From AG2 sp036493735 (GTDB taxonomy: Bacteria; Gemmatimonadota; Gemmatimonadetes; Gemmatimonadales; Gemmatimonadaceae), in assembly GCA_036493735.1 (NCBI GenBank), contig DASXPH010000085.1, forward strand, positions 1 through 64,000: DNA of 64,000 nt, read 5' to 3'. The notes below the pieces were generated by a model. That model was not told the DNA's origin. It did not search any database and worked only from the letters and a program-made list of their open reading frames with translations. A program made the translations under genes and the position numbers. This document shows positions 9,524 to 16,971 of this stretch, one piece after another (within the stretch, counting starts at the first letter, position 1; each line of letters starts with the position of its first letter).

Positions 9524-10507
9524 ATGTGCCTCGCGATCGCTCTCAGCTTCGCGCCGGGATGCAGTGGCAATCGTGACGGTGTGCGAGAACGACAGACAGC
9601 GGTGAAACAGTCGGGAATGGCTGCATTGGACACCACGTTCGTCGTGGAATCGGCGACGGTGCAGCTGCCGCTCGAGCTCCAGTCACAGCTCTACGTCGAG
9701 CGTGACGCGGCCGTCGTAGCGCGAGCGCAGGGCACGGTCGACTCGTTATTCGTCGAGATTGGCGATCGGGTCAGCGGCGGCCAACTGCTCGCGCGTCTCG
9801 AGAGCGCAGACCAGCAGATCGCGCTCTCGAGTGCCGACGCGGCGTACGACAATCTCGAGCGCGTCGCCAAACGCGCCGTCGCGCTCATGAAGACGGGTGG
9901 AACGACGATCGCCGATTCCGAGCAGGTGGAATTCCAGCTTCGTCAGGCGGACATCGCGCGGCGCAAAGCGCGGCGCGATCTGGAGCTCACGCGCGTCACG
10001 GCGCCCTTTGAAGGCGTTGTGACGTCGCGATTGGTGCGTCCACGGCGCTTCGTTGCCGTCGGCGAAACGCTGTTTCGCGTCACCGAGTCCGCACCCCTGT
10101 ACGCGCGCGTTCGCGTGCCGGAGTCGAGCTCGAATCTCGTGCACCTCGGTGAGCAGGCGAGGGTCATCGGCAAGAATGGGGAGCGAGCCACGGCAACCAT
10201 CGTTCACACCGCGCCGGTGATCGACGCCGCGAGCGGCACGCGCGAAGCCGTGCTGCGTCTGTCCGGTACGAACGTTGGCTTGCTCGCGGGCGCGAGCGTC
10301 ACCGTGCAGCTCGCTGCCGAGCGGACGCGCATCGTGAGTGTGCCGCGCGCGGCGGTGGCCTCCGAAGGCTATGCGCTCGTGATCGAGAATGGCCGAAGCA
10401 CCCTGAGGGCGGTGACGCTGGGGCGCGATCTCGGCAATGGCCGCGTCGAGGTGATCGAAGGATTGTCACCCGGCGAGCGCGTCGCGCGGGCAGGAGCCAC
10501 TCGGTGA
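9524..10507 (+). CDS. Periplasmic adaptor subunit (HlyD/RND type), probable lipoprotein
   Basis: A 327-residue protein. ATG 9524 is chosen because a signal peptide with a possible lipobox (FAPGC) follows; longer in-frame starts overlap the upstream gene. It has the order barrel-sandwich half (GTVDSLFVEIGDRVSGGQLLARLES), alpha-hairpin, second half (RVTAPFEGVVTSRLVRPRRFVAVGETLF, broken here for description), beta-barrel (YARVRVPES) and membrane-proximal domain, as in RND efflux adaptors. No RND pump or outer-membrane factor lies beside it. Its stop codon overlaps the GTG start of the M50 fusion (GTGA), so the two are probably translationally coupled. Confidence 0.85.
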   Translation: MCLAIALSFAPGCSGNRDGVRERQTAVKQSGMAALDTTFVVESATVQLPLELQSQLYVERDAAVVARAQGTVDSLFVEIGDRVSGGQLLARLESADQQIALSSADAAYDNLERVAKRAVALMKTGGTTIADSEQVEFQLRQADIARRKARRDLELTRVTAPFEGVVTSRLVRPRRFVAVGETLFRVTESAPLYARVRVPESSSNLVHLGEQARVIGKNGERATATIVHTAPVIDAASGTREAVLRLSGTNVGLLAGASVTVQLAAERTRIVSVPRAAVASEGYALVIENGRSTLRAVTLGRDLGNGRVEVIEGLSPGERVARAGATR

Positions 10508-12576
10508 GCTCGTCCGCGCCCCAGCTCCGCTCTGATCTGCGATTCATCGAGCAGGTCTATCGTGGTGAGAAGAGCTACGTCGTGAAGGATCTCACCGCGC
10601 AGCGCTATTTCCGCTTCGGCGCAACCGAAGTCCGGGTGATGCGCGCGTTCGACGGTCGTCGCTCGTTAGGGGAGGTCGCCGACCATCTCGCCAGTGAGGG
10701 GCTGCGGGTCTCGCCGCAGACCATCGAGCAGTTCGCGCGCAAGCTGGCGAGCGGCGGCTTTCTCGAGCGGAGCCTCGCCGAACGATCGACACTCCAGCTC
10801 GAGCGACTCCGCGCCGAACGCCGTCAGCGACGCCGGCGCTCGTTCTTTCGCGGGGAGCTGTTGCGGATGCGCTGGTCGTTCGGCGATCCCGACGCGATGC
10901 TCGGGGGCGTGCTCCCCGCGATCCGCTGGATGTTCACGCCGGGCTTCATCCTCGCGTCGATCGCCCTCTTCGTGCTCTACTTCGTGGTGCTGGGTCAGCG
11001 ATTCCCCGAGTACACGGCGGCGCTGCAGTCGACATACGCGCTGAGCAAGTTGTCGGTGCTGCACGTAACGATCTTCATCGCGAGCGGGCTGGCCGTCGTC
11101 CTGATTCACGAGCTCGGGCACGGCCTCACGTGCAAATACTTCGGCGGCGAGGTGCATGAGCTGGGATTCATGCTCCTGTACTTCCAGCCGGCGTTCTACT
11201 GCAATGTGAGCGATGCCTGGAGCTTTCCCGACCGGCGTGCGCGGCTCTGGGTCACGGCCGCCGGTTCGTGGATTCAGCTCGTCACCGCCGCGATCGCGGC
11301 AATAATCTGGTGGGCTTCGGCCCCTGGAACGCTCATCGCCGAGGTGAGTGTGGCGGCGATGTTCGTCGGCGGAGTGATGACGCTGGTCACGAATGCGAAT
11401 CCATTGTTACCGCTGGACGGGTATTTCGCGCTGACGGACTGGCTCGAGATTCCGAACCTGCGGCATCGAGCGCTCGCGCACATCGCGTGGTGGATCCGTC
11501 GGCGCGTGCTTCGCCTCGAGCAACCCGAGCCCAGCGCATCGGCTCGCGAACGGCGCATCTTCTTCATCTACGGCGGTCTCGCGGCGACGTACATCGTGCT
11601 CACGCTCGGGCTGTTCGCCTCTTTCGTGCTCGGTTGGGCGACGGTGAGCTTCGGCGCCATCGGCACGGCACTCGCCGCCGCTTGGCTCGTTCTTCTCCTG
11701 CACAACAGCCTCGCGCAGTGGTCGCGATCGGCACTTCTGGCGATCCGCACACACCGCAAGGCCTGGGGTCGAACGCTCCGATCGAGGCGAGCGTTGGTGT
11801 CAATGTTGAGCATCCTCGCATTGGGCTTTCTGCTACCCTGGCCGCTGACGAGTACCGGTAATCTCGTCGTCGGGTCAGTGACGGCACGTGTCGTGACCGC
11901 GGCCGATTCGGGCGTCGTTGCCGAAGTCCTCGCGAGGGAGGGCGGTCGCGTTATCGCTGGCGCGCCCGTGGTGCGTCTCGTCGATTATGAATTGGAGCGC
12001 GCGCGGGTCGCCGCGGCGAGAGCCGTCGATTCGCTCGCCGCCGCGGAGCTCGCCGCCCGGGCCGCAGCGCGTGACGCCGACGTGGAAGCGCTCGCCGCAA
12101 GCCGTCGCTCCCAGGAGGGAAGCTGGATGGCACTCGAGCGCCGCGCCGAGCGATTGCTCTTGCGCGCACCAGTGACGGGCGCAGTGGTAACGATCCATCC
12201 GGAGGATCTCGTAGGGCGACAGGTTCGTCCGGGAGATTCGCTCTTGACCCTCGTCGCGTTGGACACCGTGGAAGCGCGCATTGCGCTCACCGGCGCGGGG
12301 GCAACGCGTGTCCGCGCCGGCGATCTCGTGCACCTCGTGTCGTATGCGGATCCCGGGTCGGCTTTGATCGCTCGAGTCCACGACCTGTCGACTCAGGCAA
12401 CGCGGAGCGACACAGCGGGCGGCGCGGCGGTCGAGGCGCGGGTCCGGATGGCACCTAACGATGCGTGGCGCGCCGGGAGCACGGGCGAGGCGAGCATCGA
12501 GGTCGCGCGATCAACGGTGTTCGGCGCGCTGTGGTGGAAGATGAGACAGTGGGTGCGCTCGGATCTGCTTCTGTAG
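10504..12576 (+). CDS. PqqD-like / M50 site-2 metalloprotease / HlyD fusion membrane protein
   Basis: A 690-residue protein starting at a GTG that overlaps the preceding stop codon. Residues 30-90 resemble a PqqD-type winged-helix peptide-binding domain (RYFRFGATEVRVMRAFDG, then LASGGFLE). Multiple membrane helices follow, carrying the zinc motif HELGHG at 202-207 and the third-ligand motif NPLLPLDGY at 299-307 of M50 site-2 proteases. The C-terminus (about 450-690) is a lipoyl/HlyD-like adaptor. PqqD domains bind leader regions of ribosomal peptides, and PqqD-M50-HlyD proteins are known near peptide-natural-product genes. Together with the five peptides next door this suggests peptide processing and export (inference). 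Confidence 0.85.
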   Translation: MSSSAPQLRSDLRFIEQVYRGEKSYVVKDLTAQRYFRFGATEVRVMRAFDGRRSLGEVADHLASEGLRVSPQTIEQFARKLASGGFLERSLAERSTLQLERLRAERRQRRRRSFFRGELLRMRWSFGDPDAMLGGVLPAIRWMFTPGFILASIALFVLYFVVLGQRFPEYTAALQSTYALSKLSVLHVTIFIASGLAVVLIHELGHGLTCKYFGGEVHELGFMLLYFQPAFYCNVSDAWSFPDRRARLWVTAAGSWIQLVTAAIAAIIWWASAPGTLIAEVSVAAMFVGGVMTLVTNANPLLPLDGYFALTDWLEIPNLRHRALAHIAWWIRRRVLRLEQPEPSASARERRIFFIYGGLAATYIVLTLGLFASFVLGWATVSFGAIGTALAAAWLVLLLHNSLAQWSRSALLAIRTHRKAWGRTLRSRRALVSMLSILALGFLLPWPLTSTGNLVVGSVTARVVTAADSGVVAEVLAREGGRVIAGAPVVRLVDYELERARVAAARAVDSLAAAELAARAAARDADVEALAASRRSQEGSWMALERRAERLLLRAPVTGAVVTIHPEDLVGRQVRPGDSLLTLVALDTVEARIALTGAGATRVRAGDLVHLVSYADPGSALIARVHDLSTQATRSDTAGGAAVEARVRMAPNDAWRAGSTGEASIEVARSTVFGALWWKMRQWVRSDLLL

Positions 12577-12596
12577 TCGGCGCATCCGGTGATTGC

Positions 12597-13355
12597 TTAT
12601 GCAGCGCCGGGCCAGAACACGCGATGCGCCAGGGGCGCATGGGCGTACTCAATGTCGATGTCCGGCACCTCATATCCCAATTGCCGGAGCTCTTCCGCGA
12701 AGGGCGGCCACTGAAAGCCGGCCAGCTGTAACACGAGCGAGCCCCCCGGCTGCAGAAACTCTCGCGCGCCTCTGGCGATATCGCGGATCAGATCCAGACC
12801 GTCCTCTCCGAGTCCGATAGCCGTTCCCTCGGGGAAGAAGCCTTCGGCGGAGTCGCGCAATCGCGGTGGGATGTAGGGAAGATTGGCGACGATCACCGAG
12901 GCCTGTCCGCGTAACCGTTTCGGCACCGGTGAGAGCAGCGACCCACGCCGCAAAGAGACGTTGCGCAGGCGGAGGCGATCGCGATTCCGTCGCGCACACT
13001 CGAGCGCGGCGTGCGAGATTTCCGTGGCGATCAGTGACGCTTGCGCGAGTGCGGCGGCGACGGCGAGGGCGACCGCTCCGCAGCCGGTGCCCACTTCGAT
13101 GATGAGCGGATTGGTGTAGCTCCGCGCAACCTCGAGTACCAGGCCGACGGCACGTTCGGTCGCTGGGGACGGGCTGAAGACGCCGCGATCCACGCGCAGC
13201 TCGATGCCAGCGAACTGATACCGTGCCACCGGCGCGACGCTCTCGTAAGGCAGCGTTGGCACGATGAGGCCGGTGCGCTCCCGGATCAGCTCCTGCTGCT
13301 CGGGCGTGAGCCGCAACGCCACGAGCAGCGGAGCGAGATTCGGTGATGAGGTCAT
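12597..13355 (-). CDS. PrmC/HemK-like SAM-dependent methyltransferase with a leader-like N-terminus
   Basis: A 252-residue protein; ATG 13355 is chosen over longer in-frame starts that run into Arg/Ser-rich non-coding-like sequence. Motif I is IIEVGTGCGAVALA (about 86-99) and the substrate motif is NLPYIPP (159-164), a variant of the NPPY motif of Gln/Asn-methylating PrmC/HemK enzymes; the preceding VFSPSPATERAV matches the HemK IPRPETE region. Residues 16-32 (LTPEQQELIRERTGLIV) strongly resemble the conserved part of the five small peptides encoded immediately upstream in the same direction. The gene is probably the last of that operon and converges on the M50 gene with a 20-bp gap. The natural substrate is unknown; the peptides are an obvious guess. 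Confidence 0.8.
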   Translation of the reverse strand: MTSSPNLAPLLVALRLTPEQQELIRERTGLIVPTLPYESVAPVARYQFAGIELRVDRGVFSPSPATERAVGLVLEVARSYTNPLIIEVGTGCGAVALAVAAALAQASLIATEISHAALECARRNRDRLRLRNVSLRRGSLLSPVPKRLRGQASVIVANLPYIPPRLRDSAEGFFPEGTAIGLGEDGLDLIRDIARGAREFLQPGGSLVLQLAGFQWPPFAEELRQLGYEVPDIDIEYAHAPLAHRVFWPGAA

Positions 13356-13398
13356 TGGCCTCGTCGGTGATCGAGCGGTCCGTGAAGGGCGCTCTTGC

Positions 13399-13545
13399 CT
13401 ACTTCTTGAGCATCGGAGCGATACGCTGCTCCAGCTCCTCACGCGAGAACTCGAGCGCACTCACGACTTCGCCCGACACGCGCTTGATCTGTTGCTTCTG
13501 CTCGTCGGTGAGCTCGATGCGAATGCGCTCTCCTTGCTTTTCCAT
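13399..13545 (-). CDS. Small peptide A of the ELEQRIAP family (candidate precursor)
   Basis: A 48-residue peptide. ATG 13545 is preceded by AGGGAGGAG at ideal spacing. The conserved part reads RIRIELTDEQKQQI, KRVSG, ALEF, ELEQRIAP, leaving a core of only MLKK. It shares the pattern I-R-I-E-L-T-x-E-Q, then S/T-G, then A-L-E-F, then E-L-E-Q-R-I-A-P with four neighbours, which shows tandem duplication. It lies 43 bp upstream of the methyltransferase start. No match to a named RiPP precursor class is recognised. It could be a RiPP leader with a minimal core, a signalling peptide, or a small structural or regulatory protein. Confidence 0.7.
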   Translation of the reverse strand: MEKQGERIRIELTDEQKQQIKRVSGEVVSALEFSREELEQRIAPMLKK

Positions 13546-13614
13546 AACTCCTCCCTGTTGAGCGTACATGAACGGGATGACCTGCACCTGTCCTCTTCGA
13601 CAGCGCGACAAGCT

Positions 13615-13812
13615 CTAGCTACCGTAGTTGACGTTGGTGATCGTGGCGTCCTTCATGACAATCTTCAGGTACACGACGGGCTCACTCGGCGCGATGCGGG
13701 ACTCGAGCTCCTGGACCTGAAGCTCGATTGCTTCGATGGCATGGCCGGAGTCACGGCGAACCTGTTCCTGCTGTTCGTTCGTGAGGTCGATGCGAATGGG
13801 TTCGGTACTCAT
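13615..13812 (-). CDS. Small peptide B of the ELEQRIAP family, with a 22-residue variable tail
   Basis: A 65-residue peptide. ATG 13812 has CGGAG about 8 bases upstream. The leader-like part is PIRIDLTNEQQEQVRRDSG, then AIEAIEL and ELESRIAP. The variable tail begins SEPVVYLKIV and ends in TNVNYGS; it is beta-prone and rich in V, T and N, and unrelated to the tails of the other copies. Same strand and spacing as copies A and C, so probably one transcript C-B-A-methyltransferase. Confidence 0.7.
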   Translation of the reverse strand: MSTEPIRIDLTNEQQEQVRRDSGHAIEAIELQVQELESRIAPSEPVVYLKIVMKDATITNVNYGS

Positions 13813-13853
13813 GGCAAACTCCGTGGCGGAATGGACTCGAAGTCTCGACTTCT

Positions 13854-14057
13854 CTACTGGTTGAAAAGGAGTGTCGAGCTGGTATCCGTGTGCTTGGTGA
13901 TGGTGATCTCGCCGACACTCACCGTCGCCGGCGCAATCCGTTGCTCCAGCTCCGCGGTGTCGAATTCCAGGGCGACGATGTTCTTGCCGGACACTCGCTT
14001 GATCGCGCTCTGCTGCTCTTCTGTGAGGTCGATGTGAATGCGCTCGCCGTTGCTCAT
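13854..14057 (-). CDS. Small peptide C of the ELEQRIAP family, with a 24-residue variable tail
   Basis: A 67-residue peptide. ATG 14057 is chosen because GGAG lies 9 bases upstream; an in-frame ATG at 14072 overlaps that ribosome-binding site. The conserved part is RIHIDLTEEQQSAIKRVSG, then NIVALEF and ELEQRIAP. The tail begins ATVSVGEITITKH and ends in STLLFNQ, Thr/Ser-rich. This is the first gene after the terminator at 14226-14258, so it probably has its own promoter (candidate at 14121-14147). Confidence 0.7.
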   Translation of the reverse strand: MSNGERIHIDLTEEQQSAIKRVSGKNIVALEFDTAELEQRIAPATVSVGEITITKHTDTSSTLLFNQ

Positions 14058-14120
14058 GATGATCATCTCCATTCAGGTTTGATTCGGGCGCTTCAAAGGG
14101 GCTGCCTTCTGTGGGTCGAG

Positions 14121-14147
14121 ATTACATCTGCTTTTCGGCCCTGCCAA
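14121..14147 (-). promoter_or_regulatory. Candidate sigma70-like promoter for the C-B-A-methyltransferase operon
   Basis: On the minus strand TTGGCA (14142-14147 on the plus strand as TGCCAA) is followed 15 bases later by TGTAAT. The spacing is shorter than the usual 17, and a 17-base alternative gives the weaker TAATCT. It lies between a terminator and the first peptide of the operon, where a promoter is expected. Weak evidence. Confidence 0.3.
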
Positions 14148-14225
14148 CGCTTCAAGTGCTCGTGCTGTTGTAACGAAAGTTGCAAACGCGTCGATACGGT
14201 GGGCCCGACAGGCCAACGCCGGCCA

Positions 14226-14258
14226 AAAAATGCGCCCGGGGTTAGCCGGGCGCATGAG
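14226..14258 (-). terminator. Rho-independent terminator after peptide D
   Basis: Read on the minus strand, ATGCGCCCGG and CCGGGCGCAT form a stem around a short loop and are followed directly by TTTTTT. It lies about 30 bp after the stop codon of peptide D and separates the E-D transcript from C-B-A-methyltransferase. Confidence 0.85.
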
Positions 14259-14289
14259 AGGCCGCACTCCCAGCGTCGGGATCCACGAC

Positions 14290-14448
14290 CTACTTGTATT
14301 TGAACGGCGCCAGCGGCGCGATTCGCTGCTCCAACTCCTCGGGCGTGAACTCGAGGGCGCTGACGTCCTCGCCTGAAGCGGCCTTGATCTGCTTTCTCTG
14401 GTCATCGGTGAGCTCGATGCGAATGCTGCGGCGGTTCTCGTTCGTCAT
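14290..14448 (-). CDS. Small peptide D of the ELEQRIAP family, with a short LAPFKYK tail
   Basis: A 52-residue peptide. ATG 14448 is preceded by GGGAG at about 7 bases. The conserved part is SIRIELTDDQRKQIKAASG, then DVSALEF and ELEQRIAP, followed by the 7-residue tail LAPFKYK. It is a near twin of copy A in the conserved half, while the tails differ. It is followed by a rho-independent terminator. Confidence 0.7.
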   Translation of the reverse strand: MTNENRRSIRIELTDDQRKQIKAASGEDVSALEFTPEELEQRIAPLAPFKYK

Positions 14449-14483
14449 GGTCGTCTCCCTCGAAGGTTTTCGCGTTGGGACTT

Positions 14484-14645
14484 CTAAAAGAATGTCCCGA
14501 TGGAGCGTGGCGTGACCCGTTGCTCCAGTTCGTCCTGCACCGTCAACTCCACCGTCTCGACCTCTTCCCCCGTCTGCTCCCGGACCAGCTTCTTCTGCGC
14601 CTCGGTCAGCTCGATCCGTACGGTCTTCCGGCTCTTTCTGGCCAT
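14484..14645 (-). CDS. Small peptide E of the ELEQRIAP family, the most divergent copy
   Basis: A 53-residue peptide. ATG 14645 has GGGAG upstream. It starts with a basic stretch (MARKSRK), then TVRIELTEAQKKLVREQTG, VETVEL and ELEQRVTP, with the tail RSIGTFF. The position-by-position match to the methyltransferase N-terminus is best for this copy (9 identities over 17 residues by eye). It lies 118 bp downstream of the MFS gene and is the first peptide of the array. Confidence 0.68.
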   Translation of the reverse strand: MARKSRKTVRIELTEAQKKLVREQTGEEVETVELTVQDELEQRVTPRSIGTFF

Positions 14646-14669
14646 GGTGGTCTCCCGTCGGTGCGGCCA

Positions 14670-14675
14670 AGTATA
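14670..14675 (-). promoter_or_regulatory. Candidate -10 box (TATACT) upstream of peptide E
   Basis: On the minus strand TATACT lies about 25 bases before the ATG of peptide E, in the 118-bp gap after the MFS gene. No convincing -35 box at 17 bases is seen, so the assignment is tentative. Confidence 0.3.
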
Positions 14676-14763
14676 GGAGGGCGAGAGCACACCGCGATGC
14701 CAAAAGCGCCGCTCGTCCTGCAACTAAAGTCACAAGTCGAGGCTCGACGCTCCCATTGACAGA

Positions 14764-16053
14764 TCACAGGCTCCGCGCAGCTCGCGCCGCTCCTGATGCT
14801 GAGGTGTCTGCGCGCAAGACCGCCGGATCGTCACGCGAAGGCGAAACGATTCGCAGCACAACGAGAAGCAGGATCGCCGAGACCGCGTTCGCCAATCCGT
14901 CGGCGGCGAGCATGCCGCGCACACCGAATCGTGCATGGCCAAGGCCGTCGAGACGGATCATATACACGACGGGGATGTTGAGCGCCGCGGTGAGCAGCGT
15001 GAAGAGGGTGCTGCCCGCGGCCGCTTCGCCGCCGACGAGATCGAGCGCCAGCGCCATGAACGCTGCGTAGCCGAAGCCGGTTGCCATGGCATACGCGGCC
15101 GCCCCCGCGATGTACGTCGCCGGGCGCACTGGCGCGAACAGCATGATCATGACGACGATACTCGTCACGAGACCGGCAATCGGATACGATCGCCAGCGAT
15201 CGATCCGGTCGAGCAGCGTGCCGCCAACGAGGGCGCCAGCCGCGGTGAGCAGCCCGGCAAGCACCACGACGACGACGACCATGTTCGCCGAGGCGTGATA
15301 ATCGATCGCGACGCCGGAGAACAGATTCATCAACGCACCGGCGCCGCAAGGGCTGAGGAAGAGCAGCATGCCCAGCCAGAGGTTGCGCCGCCTAACGGCG
15401 GTCTTGATCTCGGTCACCATGCGCGCGATGTGCGCACGCCGGTTGCGCTCCGCGCGCCGCGGCTCGTGGACGAACAGCGCCGCGAACGACGGCAGCACGA
15501 TCAGCAGGCCAATCACCGTCGAGGCAATGGCGATCGAGGAATGATCCGAGAGCAGGACAGCGAGTCCGCCCGCCGCCACACCCGCGGCGAGGATGCCACC
15601 CTGGGTCGCACCGGCGGCGCGGCCGCGCGATGCACCTGGCATCACGGCGGCGACGAGACCACCGACAGCACTCGATACGGGCTGATTGAAGACCGAAGCG
15701 ACGACGAAGATGCCACTCGCCAGCCTGATCGAGCCCCCTTCCATTAGGTGAAGTGCCACTGCCGTCGCCACGCCGCTGAGAACGCTGAGTGCCACGATCC
15801 AGGTGCGCCGTCGAAACTTGATGTCGACGACGGGCGCCCACAGGACGTACCAGATGGCCGGCGCCTGAACGAGCGCGGCGATCGCCGCGATGCGATCGAC
15901 GGAAATGCCCTGCTTGCGGAGGAGATATGGCAGCCCAACGGCGACGACACCGTTGAAGCTGCCGTACGGCATCGCCATGATGCCGAGCAGCCAGGCCGGT
16001 GTCGGGCGATATGTCGGCGGAGCTGCTGGCTCTAGCGATTGAACGGATCGCAC
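14764..16053 (-). CDS. MFS transporter, 12 transmembrane helices (AmpG/PAT-like)
   Basis: A 429-residue membrane protein. It begins with a Pro-rich cytoplasmic stretch and the first helix around PAWLLGIMAMPYGSF, followed by about eleven more hydrophobic segments and a central basic loop (PRRAERNRRAHIARM). The phrase LPYLLRKQGISVDRIA resembles AmpG/PAT-type muropeptide or acetyl-CoA transporters, but substrate cannot be read from sequence. It lies between the DUF2147 gene and the peptide array on the same strand, so it may share transcription with one or both. Confidence 0.75.
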   Translation of the reverse strand: MRSVQSLEPAAPPTYRPTPAWLLGIMAMPYGSFNGVVAVGLPYLLRKQGISVDRIAAIAALVQAPAIWYVLWAPVVDIKFRRRTWIVALSVLSGVATAVALHLMEGGSIRLASGIFVVASVFNQPVSSAVGGLVAAVMPGASRGRAAGATQGGILAAGVAAGGLAVLLSDHSSIAIASTVIGLLIVLPSFAALFVHEPRRAERNRRAHIARMVTEIKTAVRRRNLWLGMLLFLSPCGAGALMNLFSGVAIDYHASANMVVVVVVLAGLLTAAGALVGGTLLDRIDRWRSYPIAGLVTSIVVMIMLFAPVRPATYIAGAAAYAMATGFGYAAFMALALDLVGGEAAAGSTLFTLLTAALNIPVVYMIRLDGLGHARFGVRGMLAADGLANAVSAILLLVVLRIVSPSRDDPAVLRADTSASGAARAARSL

Positions 16054-16081
16054 CGCCGTTCAGGCGTTCTCCGCAACGTCG

Positions 16082-16543
16082 TCATTCGCGCGCGGTGCGA
16101 CGCAGCCACGTTTGCGAGCGACCGAAGATCGGCATGCCGATGTAGCCGCGGACCTGAAGCTTCTGTCCACCGGCTGCGAGCTTCAGCGTCGCGCGATACG
16201 TCTTGCCATTCTCCGGGTCGAGAATCTCGCCCCCGCTCCACTCGTCGCCGTCGCGGTGCATGTGACGCAGGATCTCCATGCCGACGACGCGCTGGCCTTT
16301 GCGATCGTCCGTACACTTGCCGCAGATACTGTCCTGCGGGTCAGCCGCGACGAGGAGCTCGCGAACAACGCCCGAGAGCTGCCCGTTCACCTCGCGGATC
16401 TCGACGACCGCTTCCGGCTTCCCATCCTTGTCGCTGATGGTGTTCCACAAGCCGACCGGCGTCGCCTGAGCCCGCGCTTCCCGGCCTAACGCCACGACCG
16501 CGGCGAGAGCCACCACCGCGCGCGTGATCCCCCGTCCGCCCAT
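16082..16543 (-). CDS. Exported DUF2147 domain protein
   Basis: A 153-residue protein. ATG 16543 gives a good signal peptide (GGRGITRAVVALAAVVAL, cut near ARA-Q). The mature part fits DUF2147: VGLWNTISDKDGKPEAVVEI, then GKCTDDRKGQRVVGMEILR, GGEILDPENGKTYRA, and LQVRGYIGMPIFGRSQTW. Some DUF2147 members act as periplasmic stress or copper-related proteins, but no role is fixed. The gene ends 28 bp before the MFS gene and is divergent from the ACP gene. Confidence 0.8.
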   Translation of the reverse strand: MGGRGITRAVVALAAVVALGREARAQATPVGLWNTISDKDGKPEAVVEIREVNGQLSGVVRELLVAADPQDSICGKCTDDRKGQRVVGMEILRHMHRDGDEWSGGEILDPENGKTYRATLKLAAGGQKLQVRGYIGMPIFGRSQTWLRRTARE

Positions 16544-16712
16544 GAACGTGAGATTAACCAGCTCGCGGCAACGAAGACGACCAGCGCGCTCGGCATTAAG
16601 AGAGTTTAGTGCCGCCATTCCTGCTGATGGTTATGCACCCCGGGCTAAGATGTGGGGTAGCCATTTCGACGCGTGAAAGACCTCTAAATCCAGCTGTACC
16701 GCTTTGCCGGCC

Positions 16713-16964
16713 ATGGACACCCTCACTCGAATCAAAGAGCTCGCCGCCAAGCAGTTTGGTGGAGAAGCCGATGCCATCGACGAGAACGCGCCCGTCGATC
16801 AGCTCGGCATCGACTCCCTCGGCTTCCTCGAATTCATGTTCGAGCTCGAGGACAACTTCGGCTTCCCTATTCCGCAGGAATCGGTGCAGCACGTGAAGAC
16901 ACTCGCAGAATTGGCGACGGCAATCGACGGGGTGGCCACGACCAGATCCGCCACGCCTACCTGA
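16713..16964 (+). CDS. Acyl carrier protein
   Basis: An 83-residue acidic protein. ATG 16713 is preferred; TTG 16704 is in frame. The phosphopantetheine attachment motif is LGIDSLGFLEF with Ser at residue 35, followed by the acidic helix FELEDNFG. It is the first gene of a tightly packed set with KAS, alpha-oxoamine synthase and reductase, so it is probably a dedicated carrier for that pathway and not the housekeeping ACP. Confidence 0.9.
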   Translation: MDTLTRIKELAAKQFGGEADAIDENAPVDQLGIDSLGFLEFMFELEDNFGFPIPQESVQHVKTLAELATAIDGVATTRSATPT

Positions 16965-16971
16965 GGCTGTC

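Noticed and set aside
12460..15390. Absence of the CCTAACG word from the peptide locus as evidence of recent transfer
   Set aside because: At about one copy per 1.2 kb, gaps of 3 kb are expected several times in 64 kb by chance; similar gaps occur at 2.8-6.3, 20.5-23.9 and 46.6-50.0 kb.
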